A stretch of 39,330 bases of DNA. Origin: a virus. Location of the stretch: positions 1-39,330 of the IMG/VR virus record IMGVR_UViG_3300045999_009520. The stretch is one strand, 5' to 3'. The notes beneath the pieces are model-generated. The model did not search any database, had not been told where the DNA came from, and saw only the letters and a program-made list of their open reading frames with translations. Numbering within the stretch: position 1 is the stretch's first letter; each line of letters opens with the position of its first letter. The translations under genes and the position numbers were made by a program. Below, piece by piece: positions 6,972 through 13,250 of this stretch.

Positions 6972-6979
6972 TAAATATA
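6972..6979 (-). promoter_or_regulatory. TATATTTA box 4 nt before ATG (thioredoxin)
   Basis: TATATTTA-TTAT-ATG on the minus strand, with ACGTAC just upstream. The neighbouring Api92-like gene has the related ACGTAT-TATATTTA order. Confidence 0.5.
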
Positions 6980-7000
6980 GTACGTTTTTTTATTTTTTTA

Positions 7001-7009
7001 CTATTTAAA
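7001..7009 (+). promoter_or_regulatory. CTATTTAAA motif upstream of the 7027 gene
   Basis: Candidate late motif ending 17 nt before the ATG. Confidence 0.45.
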
Positions 7010-7026
7010 AAAAAATATTATTTATT

Positions 7027-8391
7027 ATGGCAAGACCTAGAACACCTAAAATACCTAAACCACCAAGAATAGAAAGTGTACCTGAAGATTTTTTAAGATA
7101 TAGTGATTTACCACAAGATTTTTTAAACAATTTCAGAAAAAACATAACAAGTAGTGTTGCATTTGTAAAAAAAGATGGTTCTGTAAGAACAATGGCTTTT
7201 AGAAAGCGTCTATTATCTTATAATGAGTTAAGAAGTACAGACCCAAAAAGTGAAAAGGAAACAAATATACTACCAAACAATAATATGTTTAGAGGATATG
7301 ATGTTAACCTATATAATAAAGCTTTAGCGGAATATAATGGTGATTCAATAAAAGCATCAGCAAAAGCATATAGGCAATTCTTTTTAGATAATGTGCTTGC
7401 AATTATGTCAGGAGGTAAAGTATATGATTTTCGTGAAAAAAATCAAATCATGGAAAGATTTGGACCTGAAGTATATAATAGTTTAAGTTCATCAATGATT
7501 AATGCTTTAAAAAGCGATATTCAATCAGCACAATCTGAATCGGGAGAAACTTTACAAGAAAATTTTAAAAATATGAAAAAGAAAATAAATTTAAACCAAT
7601 TTAAAAATTTAGTTAAAAGAATTATTAAAGAAGAAAAAAATAATTTAACTACAAGAAAAACAATCAGAATAAGTGAAAGCCAACTTAGAAATCAAGTTAG
7701 AACAATGTTAAAAGAATATTATGATGAAGATGAGATTGATAAGCAGAGGGGTTATACTAGTTTAAATGATTCAACACGTGTGGAATTACCCAATGGTGAA
7801 GAATTAAATCTTGATTTCTTTGCTGAAATGGATAAAAAGAATGGTGTAATTACCGATGGTCCTAAATGGAAAATTAATAGGGCTTATTTTTATACAAGAA
7901 ACGGACAAAAAGAAATAAATATTTATGACTCTAAGTATTTAAAATTATTAAAATTAGCTGATAAAGCTATTAATGATTATTTAATCAGGCAAGGTTGGTA
8001 TAGAGATAATCTTAGTTCGGATGATTATTGGCCTGAAAGACCATATAGTTCAAGATTAAGAGAAAACATGAAAAAGATGATGAAAGAGTATGATGATGGA
8101 TATAACTATGACCCAGATGAACGTGATGATGAATATAGTGGTTCTGGTGTAAGGGGTACTATAACAATAGACCCATTACCTAATGGAGATGTTTTAGACA
8201 TTAAGTTTACTGGTGGATGGGTTCCTAGTAAATATTCTCCTGATATTGATTGGCATATAGAAGAAGCAATTCTTTACACAGATAATGGCGAAATGAAAAT
8301 AGATATTTATGACCCTAAATATGCGGATATATTAAAAATAGCGGATGAGAATATTAGTGATTATCTAGATGGTGAAGGTATCCATTATTAA
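7027..8391 (+). CDS. Polyprotein-like protein with three internal leader helices and a duplicated domain
   Basis: 454 aa. Residues 1-30 are Pro-rich. Residues 35-165 hold a compact domain with KKDGSVRTMAFRKRLLSY, resembling phage SH3/WYL-like modules. Three basic helices ending in (I/L/M)KE follow: NLNQFKNLVKRIIKE (188-202), RISESQLRNQVRTMLKE (214-230) and RLRENMKKMMKE (343-354). After the second and third comes a related domain of about 75 residues (249-323 and 376-451), for example INIYDSKYLKLLKLADKAIN against IDIYDPKYADILKIADENIS. The helices match the leaders of the 11131 and 12907 genes. Cleavage by the prohead protease would free separate peptides; that is inference. A bidirectional terminator follows. 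Confidence 0.65.
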   Translation: MARPRTPKIPKPPRIESVPEDFLRYSDLPQDFLNNFRKNITSSVAFVKKDGSVRTMAFRKRLLSYNELRSTDPKSEKETNILPNNNMFRGYDVNLYNKALAEYNGDSIKASAKAYRQFFLDNVLAIMSGGKVYDFREKNQIMERFGPEVYNSLSSSMINALKSDIQSAQSESGETLQENFKNMKKKINLNQFKNLVKRIIKEEKNNLTTRKTIRISESQLRNQVRTMLKEYYDEDEIDKQRGYTSLNDSTRVELPNGEELNLDFFAEMDKKNGVITDGPKWKINRAYFYTRNGQKEINIYDSKYLKLLKLADKAINDYLIRQGWYRDNLSSDDYWPERPYSSRLRENMKKMMKEYDDGYNYDPDERDDEYSGSGVRGTITIDPLPNGDVLDIKFTGGWVPSKYSPDIDWHIEEAILYTDNGEMKIDIYDPKYADILKIADENISDYLDGEGIHY

Positions 8392-8404
8392 AAGTTTAAA
8401 ACAC

Positions 8405-8432
8405 AAAAGGTCTGAAATTCAGACCTTTTTTT
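8405..8432. terminator. Bidirectional Rho-independent terminator
   Basis: AAAAGGTCTG and CAGACCTTTT pair around an AAATT loop, with A runs on one side and T runs on the other. It lies between the convergent 7027-8391 and 8431-8970 genes and overlaps the stop codon of the latter. Confidence 0.9.
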
Positions 8433-8970
8433 ATTCCCAATAAATATTTTCTCCTCTTTTATAATATTTTAAATTCTCTCTTGCTTTTTCATCAACAAAA
8501 TGTTTATCACTATAGATAACATAATTGTTTGGTAATAGAGCAAATTGACCTGAATCTAATTGTATAAGATTTAATGGTTTATGTTCTTGTGGATATCTTG
8601 AATAACCATCTGTCCAATCAATGATAATACCTGTGTGTCTACCTTTTGATTTTATTGGTCTTAATGTATCAGCTTGTAAACCTTCAAGCATAGTTGAATA
8701 AAATGTTTCCATATTATCACCCATTGATGTCCAAGGCATTAAATCTTTTCTATCAATAGAAAAGTCTTCAGTTGTAGATAATGCATGAATAGGTAAACCA
8801 CTCCAATTAGCACCTGACTCTAAAAGTACATGACACATTAATGTTTGATATTCTTTACAGTATATACCATGCCATACACCTTTAGTAACACCTTTAGGCA
8901 TATTAGGACCTAAGAATTCATTCTTTACATTTACATAAAAATGAAAAGGTAGGTTTGAATGTTTACCCAT
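8431..8970 (-). CDS. Conserved phage hypothetical protein
   Basis: 179 aa from the ATG at 8970. A longer frame exists, but the sequence upstream belongs to the GIY-YIG gene. The N-terminus SNLPFHFYVNVKNEFLGPNM and the motifs GVWHGIYC, LMCHVLLESGANWSGLPIHAL look like a conserved protein of T4-like phages of unknown role. Its start overlaps the stop of the homing endonuclease gene by 8 bp at an ATGGGTAAA junction, which closely copies the ATGGATAAA junction at the other end of that gene. Expression may therefore depend on coupling to upstream translation. Confidence 0.75.
   Translation of the reverse strand: MGKHSNLPFHFYVNVKNEFLGPNMPKGVTKGVWHGIYCKEYQTLMCHVLLESGANWSGLPIHALSTTEDFSIDRKDLMPWTSMGDNMETFYSTMLEGLQADTLRPIKSKGRHTGIIIDWTDGYSRYPQEHKPLNLIQLDSGQFALLPNNYVIYSDKHFVDEKARENLKYYKRGENIYWE
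8962..8970 (-). repeat. 9-bp junction repeat (downstream side of the homing gene)
   Basis: ATGGGTAAA on the minus strand: start of the 8431-8970 gene overlapping the TAA of the endonuclease gene. The counterpart at 9593-9601 is ATGGATAAA. Confidence 0.6.
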
Positions 8971-9601
8971 TAATATATTTTTTCCATATAAAACCACCTG
9001 CCGTTTTTTGTCTACCACTTAAACAATTACTTATAGATGTTGAATCTAAATTCAATTCATTAATTGCTTGTTTAGCATAATCCCAAACTTTAATAAGATT
9101 TTTTTCTAAATCATATTGTGCTACTTTAAATGCTCTAGGATTATTTTTTCCTTTATGATAAACTTTTAAATATTCTCTTGAAACTTTTTTCTGAGAATCA
9201 GACATTTTTTGTTTAGTTTCAATAGAATATTTTCTATCTTTACATTTTTCTGAAATTTTTAATACAGTTTGTTTATATAATTCTTCATCTAATTCATTTA
9301 ATTTAGGTGGTCTATCTCCACCTATTGTACTATTTACAAGATTTCTTTTCTTTTTGTGTTTAGTAATTATTTTATTTTCTTTTTTGTAACATTCTTTTTC
9401 TGTTCCCCAAAATAAAATCTTATAACAAAGTTCATTCACAGTTCTTAACCATTTAGATTTACCTAAGTTTTTTGTATTTGGATTTTTAGATTCGTATTGA
9501 TGATTTTTAAATCTTTGTTCAGGTTCAATAGAAACACCAATGTACCTTATTTTACAGTCTTTTTTATCATATAAACAATATAAAGAACATTTTTTATCCA
9601 T
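8963..9601 (-). CDS. GIY-YIG homing endonuclease with NUMOD-type DNA-binding tail
   Basis: 212 aa from the ATG at 9601. The GIY-YIG core is at the N-terminus (SLYCLYD ... IRYIGVS), with an Arg/His segment EQRFKNH and a later Glu in the KECYKKEN stretch. The middle has SIETKQKMSDSQK (NUMOD3-like). The C-terminus DLEKNLIKVWDYAKQAINEL followed by SISNCLSGRQKTAGGFIWKK matches NUMOD1-type helix-turn-helix modules. Such enzymes cut DNA of related phages and spread their own gene. It overlaps both neighbours by exactly 8 bp. Confidence 0.9.
   Translation of the reverse strand: MDKKCSLYCLYDKKDCKIRYIGVSIEPEQRFKNHQYESKNPNTKNLGKSKWLRTVNELCYKILFWGTEKECYKKENKIITKHKKKRNLVNSTIGGDRPPKLNELDEELYKQTVLKISEKCKDRKYSIETKQKMSDSQKKVSREYLKVYHKGKNNPRAFKVAQYDLEKNLIKVWDYAKQAINELNLDSTSISNCLSGRQKTAGGFIWKKYING
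9593..9601 (-). repeat. 9-bp junction repeat (upstream side of the homing gene)
   Basis: ATGGATAAA on the minus strand: start of the endonuclease gene overlapping the TAA of the M15 gene. One mismatch to 8962-8970. Confidence 0.6.
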
Positions 9602-10091
9602 AAATTTTAGTAAATAGTTCTTTGCTATAAGGTGAATATTTTGTACCAAATACACCTTTAGTTGCAATTAATATTTGACCTCTCTGTGGTCCATCTGTAT
9701 TATATGATACATGTACCCAACCTAAATCATTTCCTTGTTTAAATTCAGCTATAAGTTGGTCAAAATTTAAATTATCTTTAATCCAATTAAATATTTCAGC
9801 ATTAGTAATTTTAGAACCGCTATTATCCATATCAATATCCATAGCTTCTCCTTTAGAATGTTGAGAAGTCTTAGATGCACCGGGAACTATTTTATTTAAA
9901 GCAGCACTTCTATAACCTGATGAGATATAAATAGGTGAGTTAAAATGTCTTCTAATTGGTTCAAATATTTTTTCTGCCAACACTTTCATATTTTCAATGT
10001 GTTGAGGAGTTGGTTCATTACTGACACCTTTTCTTTTCGCAGTTTCACTCCTTGTCATTTCAAAGAGTTCTAAATGTTTTGATAAATTCAT
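9594..10091 (-). CDS. M15_3-type peptidase, probable endolysin
   Basis: 165 aa. M15 zinc-ligand signatures are SQHSKGEAMDID (His and Asp, about 78-89) and GWVHVSY (His, about 127-133), with SGYRSAALNKIV ahead of them. The length and motif order are those of phage D-Ala-D-Ala carboxypeptidase/endopeptidase lysins. No signal peptide is visible, so release would need a holin. A CTATTTATA late-type motif lies 9 nt before the ATG, consistent with lysis timing. The homing endonuclease gene follows with an 8-bp overlap. Confidence 0.85.
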   Translation of the reverse strand: MNLSKHLELFEMTRSETAKRKGVSNEPTPQHIENMKVLAEKIFEPIRRHFNSPIYISSGYRSAALNKIVPGASKTSQHSKGEAMDIDMDNSGSKITNAEIFNWIKDNLNFDQLIAEFKQGNDLGWVHVSYNTDGPQRGQILIATKGVFGTKYSPYSKELFTKIYG

Positions 10092-10100
10092 AATTTTTTA

Positions 10101-10109
10101 TATAAATAG
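10101..10109 (-). promoter_or_regulatory. CTATTTATA motif upstream of the M15 endolysin gene
   Basis: Minus-strand copy of the candidate late motif ending 9 nt before the ATG. Confidence 0.5.
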
Positions 10110-10116
10110 ATTATGA

Positions 10117-10341
10117 TTATTCTTCATCCTCAAATTCCTCTTCATCTTCCTCATCTTCATCATCAATGAGTTCAATATCATCAGGTCCTAATACTTTTTC
10201 TCTAACGATTTCAGCAGAACCTAAAACATCATTTTCTTCCATGAATTTATCTTCATCCTCAAGATATTGTTTGTATTCTTCAGGAGTAAGTTCATACTCA
10301 TACCAAGTTGTTGTATTAGTTACCCACATTAATTTTGCCAT
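10117..10341 (-). CDS. Small acidic hypothetical protein
   Basis: 74 aa. It begins MAKLMWVTNTTTWYEYELTP and ends in a run of Asp and Glu (residues 55-74). No family is recognised. It starts 4 bp after the stop of the Acb2-like gene on the same strand, so it is probably co-transcribed with it. Confidence 0.65.
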   Translation of the reverse strand: MAKLMWVTNTTTWYEYELTPEEYKQYLEDEDKFMEENDVLGSAEIVREKVLGPDDIELIDDEDEEDEEEFEDEE

Positions 10342-10345
10342 ATAT

Positions 10346-10549
10346 TTATTTAGATTTTATTAAAACCAATCTTTCATTTAAACATTTTAAATAAGTTTCC
10401 ATAGCGGATAATTGTATTTGTAATAAACCTTGCTGATGGAAATCAAGTTGATTAAATGCTCCTGTAAATAAAAATATTTTAAGTTTTTCAACTTTTTCTT
10501 CTAATGAAACTTTTTCATCAAGAAGTCTCTTGTAAAAATTATCTTCCAT
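10346..10549 (-). CDS. Acb2-like (T4 Vs.4-like) small protein, possible anti-CBASS
   Basis: 67 aa, all helical. The pattern FYKRLLDEKVSLEEKVEKLK, then F(L)...FNQLD, then LLQIQLSAMETYLKCLNERL fits the small phage family FxxRLxxExxxLxxKxxKLxxF...LLxxQLxxMxxYLxxLxxR. That family includes T4 Vs.4 and the Acb2 anti-CBASS proteins, which form oligomers that sequester cyclic nucleotide signals. The match is by remembered pattern, not by search. It is the middle gene of a small coupled group (49-aa ORF, this gene, acidic protein). Confidence 0.6.
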   Translation of the reverse strand: MEDNFYKRLLDEKVSLEEKVEKLKIFLFTGAFNQLDFHQQGLLQIQLSAMETYLKCLNERLVLIKSK

Positions 10550-10688
10550 ATAATTTTCTTTTAATATATTTTTTAATACCTAAACACTTAATCACATAGA
10601 GTTCAATACGAAACCATCTCTTTAGTTTAATCAACCAATGGTCTTTTTCCATTTGGTCAAGTATGTTTTGAAATATTTGGCTTCTCAT
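10539..10688 (-). CDS. 49-aa basic hypothetical protein adjoining the tRNA cluster
   Basis: ORF MRSQIFQNILDQMEKDHWLI followed by KLKRWFRIELYVIKCLGIKK and YIKRKLYGR. It is very basic and helical. Its ATG is 3 nt after the 3' end of the tRNA-Ile gene on the same strand, and its stop overlaps the Acb2-like gene by 11 bp. The amphipathic basic helix could bind RNA or membrane. Unrecognised; supported by exact fit between neighbours. Confidence 0.5.
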   Translation of the reverse strand: MRSQIFQNILDQMEKDHWLIKLKRWFRIELYVIKCLGIKKYIKRKLYGR

Positions 10689-10691
10689 TTG

Positions 10692-10764
10692 TTGGCAGGA
10701 TGGGATTTGAACCCATAACCTTGACTGTATAAGAGTCCTGCGCTAACCCTTGCGCCACCTGCCA
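10692..10764 (-). tRNA. tRNA-Ile (anticodon UAU)
   Basis: A full cloverleaf can be drawn: acceptor TGGCAGG/CCTGCCA, D-stem GCGC/GCGC, anticodon loop CTTATAC, T-arm ATGGG-TTCAAAT-CCCAT, discriminator A. The anticodon stem has a G-A mismatch at its top pair (27:43). CCA is not encoded. It would read AUA, which AT-rich phages use often. Confidence 0.85.
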
Positions 10765-10877
10765 TTGTGCTTGTCTTTCCAAGCGGTCATCTGTTTTCCC
10801 CTATTAGCCCAAATCATCTAAGGGGTATGAAATGGATTTTGTTTGGTGCTTGCGCTTTCCACAGAAAACCGAAACAG
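10765..10877. other. Structured 113-nt spacer inside the tRNA cluster
   Basis: There is no ORF and no complete tRNA. It contains a GCTTG-(TCTTTC)-CAAGC hairpin (from about 10768) and a longer stem in which CCCC and the adjacent TAG/CTA segments pair (about 10800-10826). Both could be drawn on either strand. It is more G/C-rich than its surroundings. It may be a decayed tRNA or a small structured RNA. Confidence 0.35.
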
Positions 10878-10977
<100 letters not shown>

Positions 10978-10981
10978 TTAG

Positions 10982-11065
10982 TATCAGAGAAGGGAATCGA
11001 ACCCTTACGGCATTGCTGCCACAGGATTTTAAGTCCTGCATGTCTACCTGTTCCATCACTCTGAC
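10982..11065 (-). tRNA. tRNA-Leu (anticodon UAA)
   Basis: Class II tRNA with acceptor GTCAGAG/CTCTGAT (G-U end pair), anticodon stem CAGGA/TCCTG with loop CTTAAAA, long variable arm GGC-AGCAAT-GCC, T-arm AAGGG-TTCGATT-CCCTT and discriminator A. CCA is not encoded. It reads UUA, the main Leu codon in this DNA. It lies 4 bp upstream of the Arg-like tRNA. Confidence 0.9.
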
Positions 11066-11111
11066 ATAGTGTTTTCACAATTCAAATATATATCTTTTTT
11101 TTTAATTCTGA

Positions 11112-11120
11112 CTATTTACA
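11112..11120 (+). promoter_or_regulatory. CTATTTACA motif upstream of the 11131 gene
   Basis: Candidate late motif ending 10 nt before the ATG. Confidence 0.5.
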
Positions 11121-11130
11121 AAAAAAAAAG

Positions 11131-11472
11131 ATGAAAAAAGTTTTAATCACAGAATCAGACATAAGAAGAATGGTTCGTAAAATGTTAATGGAACAAACTA
11201 CAATGGGTTCTACACCTGTTGGTTCTACAGGTTTTGCACCACAAGGTACAAATTTAACAACTTCTGCTGCTAAACAATCTACAACTGTAGCAACTACTAA
11301 AAATAAAGCATTATCAAGTACTTTAACTCAAGTTGATACTAGACAAGAATTGCTAGGTCAGTTTATGAATATTTTGCAGAATGTAAATGAAAAATTAAAA
11401 CCTGGTGTAATGTCAAAACAATCATTAGTTACAGACTTTACAAAGCTAGTAACTGATTTAGGTTATAAGTAA
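11131..11472 (+). CDS. Short protein with capsid-signal-like leader (twin of the 12907 gene)
   Basis: 113 aa. Residues 1-21 begin MKKVLITESDIRRMVRKML and end ME, matching the 12907 protein leader position by position (MKKV-x-ITE-x-x-(I/L)-R, basic middle, M-(L/I)-x-E). The rest is Thr/Ser/Gly-rich and then a short helical C-terminus. T4 internal proteins have a comparable short leader cut after (I/L)xE, so this may be a packaged protein processed at LME-Q. A CTATTTACA motif precedes it. It overlaps the convergent phosphoesterase gene by 10 bp. Function of the mature part is unknown. Confidence 0.6.
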   Translation: MKKVLITESDIRRMVRKMLMEQTTMGSTPVGSTGFAPQGTNLTTSAAKQSTTVATTKNKALSSTLTQVDTRQELLGQFMNILQNVNEKLKPGVMSKQSLVTDFTKLVTDLGYK

Positions 11473-12140
11473 TCAAAACTATAACCATTGTGAACAAATG
11501 GTAGATTTTCTCCATCTTTAACGCAAGATACATTTGCAAATATTGTTTTATATTCTGCAAATTTAAATGTACCATTATTTAAATTATCTTCATTATCATG
11601 GATATGACCAAATATATGATATTTAGGTTGTATCTTTAATACTCTTTTAAGTAATGCAGAACAACCTACATGTTCACTTACATGTCTATCTCTTGCTGCT
11701 GAATCTAAAACACTTTTAGGTGGTCCATGTGTAATTAAAATATCCATATCATCAGGCATTGTATCCCAAATTCTTCCAATTTTATTTCTTGCACGATTAA
11801 ATGCCCAATTACAAAACTCAGGAGTATAAGGAGAACCAAATATTTTAATTCCTTCTATCTCAACTAAATCATGTTCAAGATAAATAATATTTCTATTTTG
11901 AAATTCTTCTTTGTTAATAAATCTACTTTCAATAGATGTATCATGATTACCTGCTATAATCACTTTATATTTAACAGGCTGTTGTTCTAACCAAATTAAA
12001 AATAAATTAACTTCATTGTGGTTCATTGCAGGACTTTTTACATTTGAAAAATCTCCTGCATGAATAAGCATATCTGTTCCTTCAGGAATTTGAACCTGCT
12101 CATGTCTTCCATGAGTGTCTGAGATTGCAAAGATTTTCAT
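11463..12140 (-). CDS. Calcineurin-like metallophosphoesterase
   Basis: 225 aa. All metal-binding motifs are visible: ISDTHGRH (6-13), HAGDFS (27-32), AGNHDTS, ITHGPP and FGHIHDN. It is a full-length member of the small MPPED-like/YfcE-like phosphoesterase group, which hydrolyses phosphodiesters or phosphomonoesters; the substrate cannot be read from sequence. Given the Acb2-like gene nearby, a cyclic-nucleotide substrate is possible but unproven. The ATG is 4 nt after TATATTTG. Confidence 0.9.
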   Translation of the reverse strand: MKIFAISDTHGRHEQVQIPEGTDMLIHAGDFSNVKSPAMNHNEVNLFLIWLEQQPVKYKVIIAGNHDTSIESRFINKEEFQNRNIIYLEHDLVEIEGIKIFGSPYTPEFCNWAFNRARNKIGRIWDTMPDDMDILITHGPPKSVLDSAARDRHVSEHVGCSALLKRVLKIQPKYHIFGHIHDNEDNLNNGTFKFAEYKTIFANVSCVKDGENLPFVHNGYSFDYL

Positions 12141-12144
12141 AATG

Positions 12145-12152
12145 CAAATATA
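12145..12152 (-). promoter_or_regulatory. TATATTTG box 4 nt before ATG (phosphoesterase)
   Basis: TATATTTG-CATT-ATG on the minus strand, an exact TAnnTTTG match. A clear upstream TTTG element was not found here. Confidence 0.55.
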
Positions 12153-12159
12153 AAAAAAA

Positions 12160-12867
12160 TTAATTGTAATAAGTACTAAAACCTTCAGATGTTAGACCAT
12201 AATCAATTAATACTATTTTGTCTTGTCCATTTCTTTTAACTACACCATAAGAATTTAATTTAGTTAAATCTCTCATGAATGTGTTGGTTTTTATAAGAAA
12301 ATATATCATTGTACTTATAAAATCATCTTCAGACATTTTTTTTTCAATTTTAGGGTCTTGACTAAATGCTTGTCCTTTTGTAAAGGATATATATGATGAA
12401 TCTTTTTTAACAGTAAAAAAATATTTCCACATCAATTTAACATAAGAATCCCAATCAAATTTAGTTATTCTCTTAAATAAATCAGGGGTTAGTTCTCTAG
12501 CAAATTCCATTTCAATCCACCCATAATTTATATCATTATCGAATATTTTAGCTAATATATCTTTAATATCTTCATTATCAATATTATCTATATTATTAAT
12601 ATTATAGTCATATTCTGTCTCATTTTGGAATAATCCCTTTTTATTCCATGCTAATTTTAATACCTTTTCATTATTAATTTTATAAATTATTCTACTCGTA
12701 CCATTTGCTATTCTTTCTAAATGTTGGTCACAATACTCTATTCTTTTTTTAAAACTTTTATTAGTTAATCTTTTAAAAAAGTCCATATCAAAACTTTCGG
12801 GATAATCTTCATTTATGAAAGATTCTTTGATAATGTTTTTAATATAGTATTTAATTAAATTATTCAT
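12160..12867 (-). CDS. Protein kinase-like protein with leader helix
   Basis: 235 aa. Residues 1-15 (MNNLIKYYIKNIIKE) form a basic helix ending in IKE, like the putative packaging leaders. Kinase-like landmarks follow: loop ANGTSRIIYKI (54-64), VLKLA with Lys71, QNETEYDY as the helix-C Glu region (81-88), MEFARELT as the hinge (120-127), RDLTKLN (199-205, spaced like HRDLKPEN) and IDYGLT (221-226, DFG-like). It could phosphorylate host proteins early in infection if carried in the head, as inferred from the leader and the CTATTTATA motif 4 nt upstream. Catalytic activity is unproven. Confidence 0.6.
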   Translation of the reverse strand: MNNLIKYYIKNIIKESFINEDYPESFDMDFFKRLTNKSFKKRIEYCDQHLERIANGTSRIIYKINNEKVLKLAWNKKGLFQNETEYDYNINNIDNIDNEDIKDILAKIFDNDINYGWIEMEFARELTPDLFKRITKFDWDSYVKLMWKYFFTVKKDSSYISFTKGQAFSQDPKIEKKMSEDDFISTMIYFLIKTNTFMRDLTKLNSYGVVKRNGQDKIVLIDYGLTSEGFSTYYN

Positions 12868-12871
12868 TTCT

Positions 12872-12880
12872 TATAAATAG
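12872..12880 (-). promoter_or_regulatory. CTATTTATA motif upstream of the kinase-like gene
   Basis: Minus-strand copy ending 4 nt before the ATG, back to back with the plus-strand copy at 12885-12893. Confidence 0.5.
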
Positions 12881-12884
12881 ATAA

Positions 12885-12893
12885 CTATTTACA
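12885..12893 (+). promoter_or_regulatory. CTATTTACA motif upstream of the 12907 gene
   Basis: Plus-strand copy ending 13 nt before the ATG. Together with 12872-12880 it forms a near-symmetric divergent control region of 39 bp. Confidence 0.5.
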
Positions 12894-12906
12894 AATAAAT
12901 ATTTCC

Positions 12907-13245
12907 ATGAAAAAAGTAAGAATTACAGAAACACAATTAAGAGGATTAATTAAAAGAATGATTAGAGAAGAATATCAATCAAAACTTTCAATTTCCGATA
13001 TGTCAAGTCAATTACAAGCATTACCCGATGCAAGTTTAAATTCAGGTAAAGCAATAGAAACATTAATGACTCTTTTACCTCAGTTAGACCCATTAGAGGC
13101 AAAAAAATATGTTAAATCTCATTTATTACAATCGCCAAATGATGGATTTAGACCTTCAGGAAAAATGGTATTTAGATTTCCAAGACCTATGGGTAAAGAT
13201 GTTGATATTCCTATAGATGTTCAAGCATTTAAACAATACTTATAA
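12907..13245 (+). CDS. Short protein with capsid-signal-like leader (twin of the 11131 gene)
   Basis: 112 aa. Residues 1-21 begin MKKVRITETQLRGLIKRMI and end RE, homologous to the 11131 leader. The following EYQSKLSISDMSSQLQALPD starts an unrelated helical body with DPLEAKKYVKSHL and a C-terminal MVFRFPRPMGKDVDIPID. A shared leader on different cargo is the pattern expected of a targeting signal. Possible prohead-protease cut IRE-E. No known family for the body. Confidence 0.65.
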   Translation: MKKVRITETQLRGLIKRMIREEYQSKLSISDMSSQLQALPDASLNSGKAIETLMTLLPQLDPLEAKKYVKSHLLQSPNDGFRPSGKMVFRFPRPMGKDVDIPIDVQAFKQYL

Positions 13246-13250
13246 TATAT

